64,000 nucleotides of DNA from Membranipora membranacea (Eukaryota; Bryozoa; Gymnolaemata; Cheilostomatida; Membraniporidae). Under the pieces are notes generated by a model, which ran no database searches, had not been told where the DNA came from, and was given only the letters and a program-made list of their open reading frames with translations. The translations under genes were made by a program, and so were the position numbers. Each line of letters starts with the position of its first letter. Position 1 is the stretch's first letter. Location: positions 1,118,001-1,182,000 of the forward strand of contig OU612072.1 of assembly GCA_914767715.1 (NCBI GenBank). Reading direction: 5' to 3'. Shown one piece after another: positions 35,040-46,421 of the stretch.

Positions 35040-36690
35040 TCCTGTTGACATAAGAGTGAGCTGCTTTGATACTTCAACCTGGAATATATCTTCGAAGATG
35101 CAGTACTGATGGATAAGACTGTTCTCTGAGTGTTCTCTGGTATTGAATCCACTCGTGAGTGTAGAAGGTAAAATGATATGAGCTGATTTGATAGATAAAA
35201 AGACTTAAAACTGAGAGAGCTGGTTTTTGGTCAGTCAGCCTGTTGAAGCGACCTTGACCTAGAAGGCCTCGAAACAGCGCTTGACTCATGGTTTCTAGCT
35301 GAAGACCTGTGTGTTGTGCAGTGGTATGCGCACCTCTGTATGTTGTATCATCGATCATGAGGTTAATTGTGCTGTTTTTGCTTTCATCCGAACCATTGAA
35401 CATCAGTTGTATAAATTTCCAGCATTTGAACAGGTCAGCTTTGCAGTTATTATATTTGTTTTTGTAGTAGGAAATCTTGGCCGTATGAATTTGGTAAGAA
35501 ACAAAATTTCTGAAGGCTCAATAATTTTCCTGCAGCTTAATATCAAAAAAGTGTTAGAGATCTGTCATGAAAATCTTTTCCCTTTTTCACTAATTCCCAA
35601 CATCTATGGTTGTTTGAAATATTTTTCCTTATGTTTGCTGCGTCTGACCTTTGTCACCTTGCTTGACTCTGAAATTAAGTTTTGGAAGGTGCAAATGAAG
35701 TTTCTAAAAGCAGAATCAGTGTCAGTAGTAGTAATTACTGGACTCCAGTTTGTCACTGAAAGATTATCCCTAAGCTTTTGGTAGTCGATAGTTGGTCAGA
35801 AATTTGATTATCAATGGTACAAGAGTTGTAAAGTCGTCTACAGCTACCGACTTGATAATAGTCAATCTGACTTGTTTTTTGCAAATCTTGTTGGTGACTC
35901 AATGATGTTTAAAAATCCATTTTTGTTCAAAATATGAGAATAATTTAGGGTGAAGGCTTCAGGGCAATTTTGTGTATTTAAATCAATGTTAAGGTATCCT
36001 ACAACAAGCGAGTTTGCGGGAAGTGAGGACAGGCACTCAGCCAGGTCCCCGAGGAAAGCAGGCAACGCACCTGAGGGAGCACGGGAGACAGCAAGCAGAG
36101 TACAAAGGTTGCGCCCGGCATCACCAACACAAATGAGTATTGACTCCAAGCCCTCCAGCCGTACAGTCTCCGCTCTAGCCTTGTACTTATCATTTACATA
36201 TATATACTCTATACCTCTAGAAGCAGAAAATAAGTTATAACCATCAATGGTAAAATTTTCTCAAAAAAACTGTCCCGCTGATACCATGTCTCAGATATAA
36301 CTATGGATGAAAATTCAACATTGATTTCTGATAAAAATAACTCAAATTACCACATTTTGTTTTGGAAATTCTGGGCATTCACATGTAAAACAGAAAAATC
36401 GTTTATTGAAAAAATATATGTTTTGATATCTTTTGGAGCTAGGTTGGCAGCATGAGAGATGAATAAATTGTCAGTGATTTCTGGTCTGTCTTCATTCACT
36501 CAATATTGGTGCATGTTCAAATACTGCTCATGGTATGTTGTATGACTGAGACGAATGTGCAACTAGGACAGAGATTGAAAGATTGTGTTATCAGTGACCT
36601 TGACCATGTCAGACTCTTTGGTTTTGCGCATGAAGATTTGGCCGTGGTGGGTTAAGAGGCACTGGTAGTTGAAATCTTTTTGCATTGTCT
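35040..36690 (-). mobile_element. degenerate LINE: ORF1 tail, endonuclease and linker
   Basis: In minus direction: an ORF1-tail-like segment THHGQIFMRKTKESDMVKV near 36590-36680, endonuclease start FSVLHVNAQNFQNKMW (36350-36420), IEYIYVNDKYKARAETV and GYLNIDLN (35990-36240), ESPTRFAKNKSD near 35870, then linker pieces (KVTKVRRSKHKEKYFKQP) down to about 35040. No RT follows; the adjoining sequence belongs to the LINE at 32200-34985. The missing RT could be the relic at 30430-31190 if a later LINE inserted between, which is only an inference. Confidence 0.72.
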
Positions 36691-36699
36691 AGCCTTGAA

Positions 36700-38392
36700 G
36701 AATATTGTGTTTATTTGCTAACTATTTTTATTCATCTTTTGTTTCCAGTAATTTACATTTTGATTCATATCTTTACGATTTACATTTTGTTAGGCTGAAT
36801 AATAAGTCTTCAGGTCTCATTATCTTGTCAAATATTCATATCAAATTTAGGTCTTCATATCAAATCTTGTCAAACATTATTGCTTTACCTATAACCATTC
36901 TCATCAATGAAAGCTTTCTCACAAAAAGTTTTCCTAGTTCTTTAAAAATGGCATTGGTTACCATACAAATCCCTCTAATTGCAGACCAATTTCTTCACTG
37001 CCAATTATGTCTAAAATCTTTGAAACATTTATGAATGACCAACTGTCTACATTCCTCACAAGTCATAAATTACTAAATATTAGACAATTTGGATTCCGTA
37101 AGAGCCATTCTTGTGAGCAGCTTTTACTCAGTCTTCTATATGTCTGGAAATCAAAACTTGATTCTTCTTCACCTTGCTATATTTCAGCATTATCATTGGA
37201 CGTTAGGAAGGCTTTTGATTCAGTAAATCATCAATTTTTCCTCACTAAATTAAAATATCTCGGTATAGCGGAATCTGCTCAATCAATGCTATCGTCCTAT
37301 TTGAATAATAGATTTCAGTATTTTAAAACTTGCAATGCCACATCTAGAGTTCTAAATATTAAAAGTGGTGTTCCTCAAGGTTCAATTTTGGGGCCATTGC
37401 TTTTCAATATTGCCATAAATGATTTATTAGATAAATTTTCAAATTCATTTGCCTTTGCTGATGATACTTTGATTTTTGAGATATCCGATTCTCTAAATGA
37501 AGCAATATCAAAATCGGAATCTCTTGTTACAATGGTAACAAATTGGTATTCTGTCAATGGTTTTAATCTAAATTTAGACAAAACCCAGTTTTGTGTATTT
37601 TCGAACAAAAAGGTTGAAACGATACCTAATCTTGTTTCAAATAATGTACAAATCAAATCAGCAACTTCAATTAAACTCTTAGGCGTGATCTTGGACCAGC
37701 ATCTGTCATTGAAAACCTATGTTGAGTCCCTGGTATTAAAATCTAACAGAGTTTTATTCTTTCTCTCTAAAATTCGAAAATTTGTCAATCCTTCACATTT
37801 GCTACAAGCTTATAAATCGTATGTTCGTCCCAACTTGGAGTATTGTTCTTCTCTGTTATTAAATACTTCTGATTACAAATCTAACTTGTTAGAACTTTGT
37901 CAAAACAGAGCCATCAGGATAATTCTTGGTACCCACTCATTTTTTTCTATCTCAACTGGTCGTGAGATTTTGAATCTTTCCACTCTGGGTGACAGGAGGA
38001 GGGCAACTTTTGATAGGTTTGTCGATAATGCCACTCTAGGCAAGAACACCTCATTTTTCATCCTCAAACTAATCAATTCCTGCAAATGCCCCATAGAGTC
38101 TCGCGGTCAGGACGTAAAATAATTAAACCAAAATATAGGACCAAATATGGTAAAACAAGAATTTTAAACCAATTCATTTCATTTAGTAAAGCGTAATAAT
38201 ATATATCAATCAATCACATACAGTAACAATTTTTCTCCCAACTGATTATCATTTCTGTCCATATCTATAAATGTTTTTCTTTCTTTTTTGTTTTGTTTAT
38301 GAGGTCAAAAAGTTGTTATTTTCCTTTGTTTATGACATACTTATACATATGAAAACCTCAATAAAAACATGATAATAATAATAATTATTATT
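36700..38392 (+). mobile_element. 5'-truncated LINE with long open RT frame
   Basis: Begins in the ORF2 linker (LFANYFYSSF), has one or two frameshifts before 37007, then a 371-codon open frame to 38122. RT motifs: FGFRKSHSCEQLL, ALSLDVRKAFDSVNHQ, SGVPQGSILGPLLFN and FAFADDTLIFE (catalytic FADD), then thumb and C-terminal region with KLLGVILDQHLSL, RPNLEYCSSLL and CQNRAIRII. The 3' UTR of about 250 bases ends in AATAAAAACATG followed by (ATA)n at about 38371-38385. The RT core looks intact, but the copy lacks endonuclease and ORF1. Confidence 0.87.
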
Positions 38393-39624
38393 TGAGCAAA
38401 ACCTTGATAGATCTGATACTTGACTGTAGCGCACAAACTAGAGTCTTGCGTTGATTTTGTATGTATAAATTGCTGTGTTTTTATTTGAAAAAAAAGCAAA
38501 TGATGGTACACTCGATTCACTGTTAGGTTGCTGCTCAAATATCGCTTATCATTTCTTTGCCTTTGAAAATAACTGATTAGATAGAATGAGGTTCTGGGCA
38601 GTAACCAGTCAAGCATGGATTGATAAAAGACCTTATCGACGGTACTATCAGTTAAAATACAAACAATATTAACTATGTTATCTCAGCTTCATTTTAAGAG
38701 CATAATTTCATTAATACTGGTGAGCAGTAACTGAGACTGTGAAGTTGTCATCATGAAATCTGAAGGTCTTATCATAACAGGTGAGTAAGTTTAGAGAATT
38801 AATTTATTGTTACAAAGCAGGGAGACACATAGGTATGCAGATCAGGGTAGTCACTACTTAAGGTAGGCAGCACTTTCAATGCTGATCTAAACAGTTTGCT
38901 GGATGATCATGTTTTGATATGGTTAAATATTCTCGGTTTGACATGTCTGTGTGCGAATTGACGACATTGCTACTAAAAGTGGGAAGTGTTAATAACAATT
39001 TAAATAAGTGTCATCATCTCTTATGCCTACGCTAGCTACCAACAAGCCAGGAATGGTCTGAATTCGAAGGCTGCTCGTTTTTGATCTGTCCAAGTTTGAT
39101 TCATGAATCTGGAAGTCATTCCTGATTTGGTAACCTGCTTCTTTGAACGGTACTAAAAGCGCTTGAGGTCCACTGTGATACATTAACAAGTATTAACAAG
39201 TATTCATTAACAGATACCCCGCTACGTCTTCAATATTGTCCGTGGAAAAGAGTACCATGGGAGTCAGCACCTGCAATCTAGAGGGGATATTGCTCTCAGC
39301 ATTGAGGAATAGAACTGACCCAGCAAAAATGTTTTCCAATTCCTCACCCTCATGACTCCAAAGCAAATTTTAATCTTTACCCATTCAACGTAATTTATGG
39401 CCAAAGCTGCCATTTTTTTGAAATTTTCTTTTGACACTGTCAAGCCAATACAAATATTGATAATTTCTGTAGTGTTCTGTAAGTTCAATCAAATGCACAT
39501 ATCGATGCCCAAATGTTTGTCTTAATGTAAAGATATTAGTTCAATCACATATGTGGTGATATGTTGTTATATATATACAAACACACTAACATTTTATCAC
39601 ACAAAAAAGTCTTTGTTAAACGTT
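38393..39624. other. intergenic, presumed promoter side of the vWA gene
   Basis: No gene seen. No convincing TATA or initiator could be assigned for the vWA gene, although TATATATA occurs at about 39570. Confidence 0.45.
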
Positions 39625-42600
39625 ATGCTTTTTCCATTATTTGTAGTACTAATAACATGTGCTGCAGTGAAGGTTTTGGCCACTGATCGGTGTGTGATCA
39701 GATCGGCGGATGTGGTACTGATTGTTGATGGAAGTGGTAGTGTTGGTGACGACGGGTGGACTTTGGTAATCTCTTTATTTTTCATTCTTATGCCTTTGAC
39801 CTTGAGATAAGGGTTAAAATTTCATCATACCTAATTCATCTTGAGCTGAAATGTAGAGAATTGGGGGCTAATCCTTATCACCTAACCTAACTATCACATT
39901 TCTGAAGATTGAAATTTTGGTTTCTTGAGTTACATATTATATACTTCACTGGTATTTCGAATGCTCTACACAATTAAAAAAGACTTCTACCGATTACTAA
40001 AACTGATTCACAAAAATTACATTGTCCATAAATCCAATTTTTGCCTATTCCATTCCTACCTGCAAAAATGTGGAGGACCTCTTATAAACTCCAGCCAGCA
40101 GATTATGATGGATGATTATATAGTAATACTATATAATAATAATGAGCTCTTGATTCAACTGAGCAGCAGCCTTGTAATTTACTTTCAGTCTTTAGAGTTC
40201 CTGGCCAGTTTGGTTGAAAGATTCGATGTTGGAAGTGACAAGGTACGAGTGGGAATGATAAATTTTAGTGTGTCAAGTCAAGTGGCCTTCCGATTAAACC
40301 AGTACAGCCGGAAAGAAGATGTGATCAATGCCATAAAGGCACAACAGAGAGAAGGGCTTGGTACTAACACCCATAAAGCCCTAGACACAGCCAGACTGAC
40401 AATGTTTCATACTTCAGATGGAATGAGGTAATTAAAAACACTTTCCCGAAATCTTATGTGGGTTAAGAAAACAGTCATAGGCTCAATGACATTCCATCAG
40501 ATCAGTAATGAGTAGGAGTAAATGTTCTCTAACATCGTCAATGAGGCTGCTGTCTGTCAAAGTTTATATGTCGATAACTACGATGATTTGATTATACTTT
40601 GAGTAAGCGTCTGCTGCAGCGGCGCCTCAAAAATTGTTTTTCGACAACAATCTGCCTATACTAACATAGAAAATGATGTGCTGTTGCAGGCCTTCAACCC
40701 CCAACCTAGTGTTTATCATCACAGATGGAAAAAGCAACGATCAAGCAGCAACAATGAGTTCTGCCTTTGCCCTGAAATCACAGAATGTGACAGTGTTTGT
40801 CATTGGCGTAAGCGCAGGGGTGAATGTAGCAGAGCTTAAGAGCATGGCATCACAAGACTCCTATGTGTCCTATATCACATCTTTCTCTCAACTTGCTACA
40901 GAACAGGAAGCTTTCTTGCAAGGAGCCTGCCAAGGTACTACTAATATGTTCCGTTTATTTATCCACAAATCTTTAGTTTTGTGTTTAGGATAAATGTGTA
41001 TATAAAATAAAAGAAACCCATAGCCAGTGCCTCATACCACTTTTTCAAAAAGTGGTTTTTTTAAAATAGAAGAAATGGTTGAATCAAAGTCCTGTTTTCA
41101 ACTACATATGTGTAGTAAAACCAGTTGAGGGTGTGCACATAATATTATTTACACTTTTTTTGCTTGATATGTGCCATAAAATCAGTGGGCAGGCGGTGGC
41201 TGAGTGGCCAGTGTGCTCGATCACAGCAAAAAAACGCCCGAGTTCAAATCCCGATTGGCCAGATTATTTCAAAGACCACAGTGACAAAGGTGGAGTAAAA
41301 CAACTAGTTGGTGTTGCAACTTTTCTATTTATTACTGGCCGTTACTACTTGCACTCACTGCATCATTAAATTCAAACACCTGGATTGGTTGGCTTTGCGC
41401 AAGCGGCCCGAGTTTCCAGAATCCAGATTTTATTTCCATATCATCTCTTTATATACACTCATGAAGTTTTGTGGCATCTACGATCGCGGTATTTCTAATA
41501 TTAATTATGGAAATGTCATGAACTGTCATATAATTCAGACAAAGTTTCACACAATAAAATGTCGATGATAATGTCGTTGTTGTGATGTATTTCTTTCTTC
41601 AGCGTTTTGTCAGCAATAGAAGGCGTTTGAATAATTATTTTCTTTTGGTTTGATATCAAACTATTAATAGCCCATGATTCATATTTTATTTAAGGCCTAT
41701 CGCAATCTCACTTAGAAATTGAAGGAATGTAAGATCTACACATCTTTCATTTTGATTTCCTGACTATGTAGCGGTTATGTATGACTTGCCAGCCAGCAGC
41801 AATTTGAAAGTCTCTCTCTGTGCTTTGTTATAATTTTCTGTTTCATTTTTTATGTAGAGGTAGCTGTGTTGTATCCAACAACAACAACTACGCCGACAAC
41901 AACCACAACACCGACAACAACTACGCCGACAACAACCACAACACCGACAACAACAACTACACCAACAACAACCACAACACCGACAACAACAACTATACCA
42001 ACAACTACACCAACAACTACCACAACAACCATCACAACACCGTCAGCAACACCATCATTTCCCTGTGATAAAGATTGCTACGATAAAGCTACCAGTTGTG
42101 ACAACTCCAACAAGGATTACTGCAACAATAAGCAATATGAAGCGTTCCTCAGATTGAGTTGTGCAATGACATGCGGTTTTTGTAAACCAAAGGTTGAATG
42201 TAAGTGAAAAGAGATAAAGAGATTTATGTGTGATGGTGACGCAATTTTTCCTGTTGATACCTAGTATTACGAAATGTGTGCCGGTGACAATTGATGTCAT
42301 ATGCTGTTTCTCCAGTTAACCACTTTAATTTGTGATAATCTGTGATATTTCTCCCATTTCTTCATTTGCCAACAGGTAGACCTGATACCACTTCTTGTAT
42401 GGATAAGGAGGACTGTTCAGTGTACTCTTATTCGGCATGTGTCCAATTCAAGCAGTGGGCCTTAGAAACGTGTCCACAGAGGTGTGCTGTCTGTGATCAG
42501 CTACTAGCAGGTGAGTTTAGTTTCTGGGCAGAAAGTCTCAGACTAATAGGATCAGAGTAGATATAGGTAATCTCATGGAATAAGTAGCGTATGTATTTTC

Positions 42601-43105
42601 TTTGTTGCATAGATGGATCACTTACATTGAAAGGAGAAAAAACTCTTGCATAGTTTGTTGTCAGTACTTGGAAATACAAAAAATGTTGTTGGAGCAATTT
42701 CTTTTGAAAATAAAAAGAGGCCTTTTTATTATACGGAATACAAATTTCAATGATTGACAGCATATAAAGCAACTGCTGACCCAGACGGTATACTTCACCG
42801 AATTGGGGATCAGTACTCACAGGACAGAAAGTAATTGCCCTCGCTGCAGGCTAGAATTAACATTTACTCAACATCACAACTTAAGTAAGTGAAAGCTTGC
42901 GCTATCTAGCACTACACAGCAACACAGGGTCCTTTATTCATATATTGGTCCTTATTTTATTTTAGCCAAGCAGACCTGTGAGGACAGTATTGCAGAGTGT
43001 TCTATATATGGTAGATCTATCTGTACATATGATGTCAACTGGGCAAAGAAGAATTGTGCTCGGTACTGTGGACATTGTAATGTTAATAATGCTGTGGTCG
43101 GGTAA
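39625..43105 (+). CDS. secreted vWA - Thr-rich - triple ShKT protein
   Basis: Six exons: 39625-39765, 40189-40427, 40690-40934, 41858-42199, 42376-42510 and 42966-43105. All phases agree and the sum is 1242 bases (413 residues plus TAA). Residues 1-19 are a signal peptide. A von Willebrand A domain spans about 28-205, with a metal-ion site DGSGS (35-39), GTNT (105-108) and TDG (138-140). A Thr/Pro linker follows (about 216-270), then three ShKT domains (about 278-317, 330-360, 372-405), each with the expected cysteines. Secreted vWA/ShKT proteins are usually matrix or mucosal adhesion proteins. ShKT folds also occur in ion-channel blockers, but this architecture does not argue for a toxin. 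A tandem paralogue follows at 46422. Alternative splicing of the ShKT exons would keep frame, since exons 4 and 5 are both phase 1-1. Confidence 0.9.
41190..41275 (+). repeat. tRNA-derived SINE fragment in intron 3
   Basis: Box A-like GGTGGCTGAGTGGCCAGTG and box B-like GAGTTCAAATCCC are spaced about 35 bases apart, as in tRNA-derived SINEs. It is not a foldable tRNA. The intron between 40934 and 41858 holds nothing else recognised. Confidence 0.6.
41879..42048 (+). repeat. ACAACA/ACNCCN coding microsatellite (Thr-rich linker)
   Basis: Imperfect ACA/ACC/ACT triplet repeats encode the Thr-Pro linker within exon 4. Triplet periodicity preserves the frame, so length can vary between alleles. The linker is likely O-glycosylated (inference). 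The valine/glycine ORF on the other strand is an artefact. Confidence 0.9.
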
Positions 43106-43437
43106 CTCTGCAGATAAACTATACATTCATTAATTTCCAAATGATTGAGCTGACATCAGATGCCCTCTGTGGGTGAGATTCGTGCCAGATAATGTTACTT
43201 CCAATTAAATGAAGCTCATTTAAAAGTAAGAAAACATTTGTAGTGATATTTGGTGTTTCATTTTTTCCAAAAATATATATTTTCATCGAGGAATAGAATA
43301 AAAGATATCGGAATATCATTGATATAAATGTGTAGCCTTTTACAGCAGTGTGAGATTAAAAAAACCCAACATGTACACTGTGTTACATCAGATGGAAACT
43401 GTGGGATGGTATGAGCTTGTGGGATGAGAGTGCACAG
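43106..43437. other. 3' flank of vWA gene
   Basis: No recognised feature. Ends with GTGCACAG (43430-43437), the left target duplication of the next element. Confidence 0.5.
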
Positions 43438-44482
43438 CATACTTGCCAAGTAATCTAAATACAAAATAGGGAGATTCCATTTTACGGCGATACTGCACAA
43501 CAACGCGGTGCTTCGAGGGTGCGAAGCACCCGAGTCACCCACCTTGGGGTTTGGGGGCGGTGTGAGCCCCCCAGCGGGGTACGGGGCGGAGCCCCGTCTG
43601 CAGAAGCTCTGAGAGCGTTTCCAGCCACTAGGAAGGGCTGAAAAGGTATATTTGACCCCAAATAATTTCATGTTTGTACTAGTACTAAAATATCAAACTG
43701 AGGTGAAATACACTTTAAACAATTACAATCAATCCATGGGCCCCTGGGACTCTTACATACATGCCTTTACATTGTCAATGTCCAGTATCAAACACCCCAT
43801 TGGCAAAGTAGAGGCATGTAAGTCCCAGGGGCCCTTGCCTGTCAAGACAGGCTACAAGCGCCCATGCATCATCAAGATCTGAAAATGTGCTCAGTCACAG
43901 CAGGGAGAATGGAGATTATCCATTCTCCCTGGTCACAGACAGTGAGAATCCAGATAAGGTACTATTATTCATGTTTGACTAACATTAAATATGTTTCAAA
44001 GTGTTTGGTCCAAGCTTTTTTGAATTGTAGTGGGCCTACCTTTGGAATTGTTAGGTTTCTATTTTCCTTCACTTAAATTTAACTAGACTAGACAGTACAA
44101 AATTATTACTAAGAAATGTGTGATATGAAAGGAAATGAAAACTAAATGTATGCACTTGACTAGCTACTTTATATTTTGACCAATGACAGTCAGTGTTGTG
44201 AGTTATGAGAGGATGCTATTGGTCATTTACAATAATAGGCTGAATCTAAACAAAACAGGTAAATTTGTTAGGATTGTTCGATTTGATAATTCCTTTCAAT
44301 TTCGTGTGCAAAGCCCTTAACGGTAACTAGTCAACAACAACATGTGCTTGGATAACTATCAAAAAATTGCGATTGGGCTGTTTTCTCTAAAATCTGGAGG
44401 AAATAGTGAGATTTACAAAAAGTGGGAGGTGGGTGTAAAAATCTGGAGGGTCACGCCTAAATCGGGAGACTTGCCAAGTATG
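43438..44482. mobile_element. 1045-bp non-autonomous DNA transposon, TIR CATACTTG(C/G)CAAGT
   Basis: Begins CATACTTGCCAAGT and ends ACTTGCCAAGTATG, with GTGCACAG on both sides (43430-43437 and 44483-44490). 8-bp duplications point to the hAT-like group. GC-rich hairpins sit near the left end (GGGTGCGAAGCACCC at about 43517-43531, GGGGCGGAGCCCCG near 43582-43596). A second, internal foldback lies at 43733-43845. No transposase. Confidence 0.85.
43733..43845. repeat. foldback unit of the CCCAGGGGCCC family, copy 1
   Basis: GGGCCCCTGGGACTCTTACA and the opposite TGTAAGTCCCAGGGGCCC form arms of about 25-30 bases around a loop containing TTGTCAATGTCC. Lies inside the 1045-bp element. Related units occur at 58765 and 59112. 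Confidence 0.8.
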
Positions 44483-44499
44483 GTGCACAGCACTGTGTA

Positions 44500-44690
44500 G
44501 TGATTTGGGTGATCGCTGATTAGCAACATCGATCCACTCCTTTCTGAAGACGGCTAGATGGTGCCATTGTAATCTGTTAGTATGCTTTGCTTTGCAGGGG
44601 AGTTGTGGGTTTGAGTCCCACTGGAGGAGCGCTGTCATAATTGATTGTTTCAGCCCGTGCACCCTCAGGTGTATATATTCCCTTCCGTAA
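44500..44690 (+). repeat. tRNA-derived SINE, family A copy 1
   Basis: Box B-like GGGTTTGAGTCCC (about 44609-44621) is followed by GAGGAGC, then TTGATTGTTTCAGCCC and GCACCCTCAGGTGTATATA. The same tail occurs at 54960-55110, so the two define one SINE family. Box A is degenerate. Confidence 0.75.
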
Positions 44691-46421
44691 TTGAAGTATG
44701 CATACCAGTTGGCGATATGAAAATACTCATGCAAATCATATGACAAAGCAATTGAATAGAATCTGCCAGTTAATCCAGGTTATTATCGGCTCTAAAAAAT
44801 ACTCGTTTTGAACATGGCTTCTAATTAACTTTTATTCAAGAGTGACTAATCCTAACACATGTCTTTTAGTGCCCTTGTATTTGGAACATATTTTTAATAC
44901 GAAACAAACCTTCAATCTATCAGGCAATCAAGTGGGTTTAGGGGGACAGCAAAAACTTATATCCTAGCCTTATCATGCCTAACTGAGAGACAAACTACAA
45001 TATAATTCCTCAATTTTAGTCGCATTCAATTGAGGCTTAATATGATATGAAGTTGACATTTTCTTCAATCAAATCATTGTCACACTTTCTCCTAATTTTT
45101 GATCAATCCTTTCCTGTGTTAAGTATGTAAAAGATTTCTTGCCAAAGAATTACATTTTCAATTGTTTGTCTTAATCAAAATAGAAGGCGAAGGTACCATA
45201 CGTCAATAAACCGTGTTCAATATTGCAGTGTCAGCAGGTTTTATGAGGCTTTCTCATGCAGTAGGAATCGATCCATTGGAAGTTCAGAGTTGTCAAATAA
45301 CGAAGCAAGGAAATACAACTTCCCAAATTAGTCTTCATATTACAATCGCTTTCAATTATCATAATATCGGTTTTTTTGCAGTAGAGGGATGACTTCATCA
45401 AAATTTTCATTTGGAGTCATTCAATATTTGATTATTCAGCCAACAGCCCCTGCTCTCAGGCTAAGATCCGACATGAAAGTTATTTTGTCACGACGACTCA
45501 GACTATTTGGATTAAAAACAGGAAATCAATTTTGACTCTTTAATATTTTATCTGAAAAATAAATGACAGTTCTATATCAATTAAGGCTACAATGCGTAAA
45601 GATCATACAAATACTGGCGTTACTCCCTCATAACCTGAAGTTTGATAACCACTGTTAGATTATGAAGGTACATTGATAAGAGCACACAATCAACCAATGT
45701 ACTAAGTTAATCAAACACTTAGCCTGATAAAACACTGGTATCCTGGTGATTTGAACTCTTTAGAATGCTGCATTTTGATAGGATTCTTCTAACCTCTCAG
45801 CAATATGGTCATCCCAGAGGACATCTAAATGCTGTAATGTAGCATCCCATCCAATTTTTTATCACAGCACAAATTCTACCGTTAGAAATAAACTAGTAAA
45901 GCATAGTCTTCTATGAGCATGTTGAATAAAATATTGAAATAATAATAATACTTTATATTTGGAACAACCAAGCTGCTGCTGAAGTTGTGTCATGTAGGCA
46001 TATAAATACGATGATCAGGAAAAATCAGTCTCTGAGATAGTACTTACATATCGCCGCCTGAGTAATTCAGCCTAGTGTGACAAACAGATATAAGATAAAT
46101 TCATAAAATTGATTATGGAAATATGGATGCCTCTCTTGAAACTGCCATACTACTGTTTTGTATTCTAGTTCTTGTACTATCTACTGTCTTTCGATTAATC
46201 ATTCTCCACTCATCGAACAAGAATTCCGATTCTTCTGTCAAATTATTTGTTAGGCTATGCCTACATGACTTAACCTCAGCAACAGCTAGGTGACGAAATG
46301 GGATGACTTTGCTGCTATCAGTTCAAAAACAAATATCTAGAGAGCTATCTTTGCATATTTTTAGTAATCAGAGTTCAAATTTAACAACCATATATTTGTG
46401 AGATCGTACAGTGAGGCCATA
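44691..46421. other. intergenic between the two ShKT genes, nothing recognised
   Basis: AT-rich, no vWA-like exons found. This matters because the downstream paralogue lacks that domain. Confidence 0.55.

Noticed and set aside
39925-40188. N-terminal extension of vWA exon 2 upstream of 40189
   Set aside because: Intron sequence; the in-phase acceptor TTTCAG at 40183-40188 gives the vWA continuation and joins exon 1 exactly.
41850-42035. Minus-strand ORF rich in Val/Gly
   Set aside because: Reverse reading of the ACA-rich Thr linker codons of the vWA-ShKT gene.
39625-43105. Reading the ShKT gene as a venom toxin
   Set aside because: The vWA domain with a metal-ion site, the Thr-rich linker and three ShKT domains fit a secreted adhesion or matrix protein better; ShKT alone does not imply toxicity.
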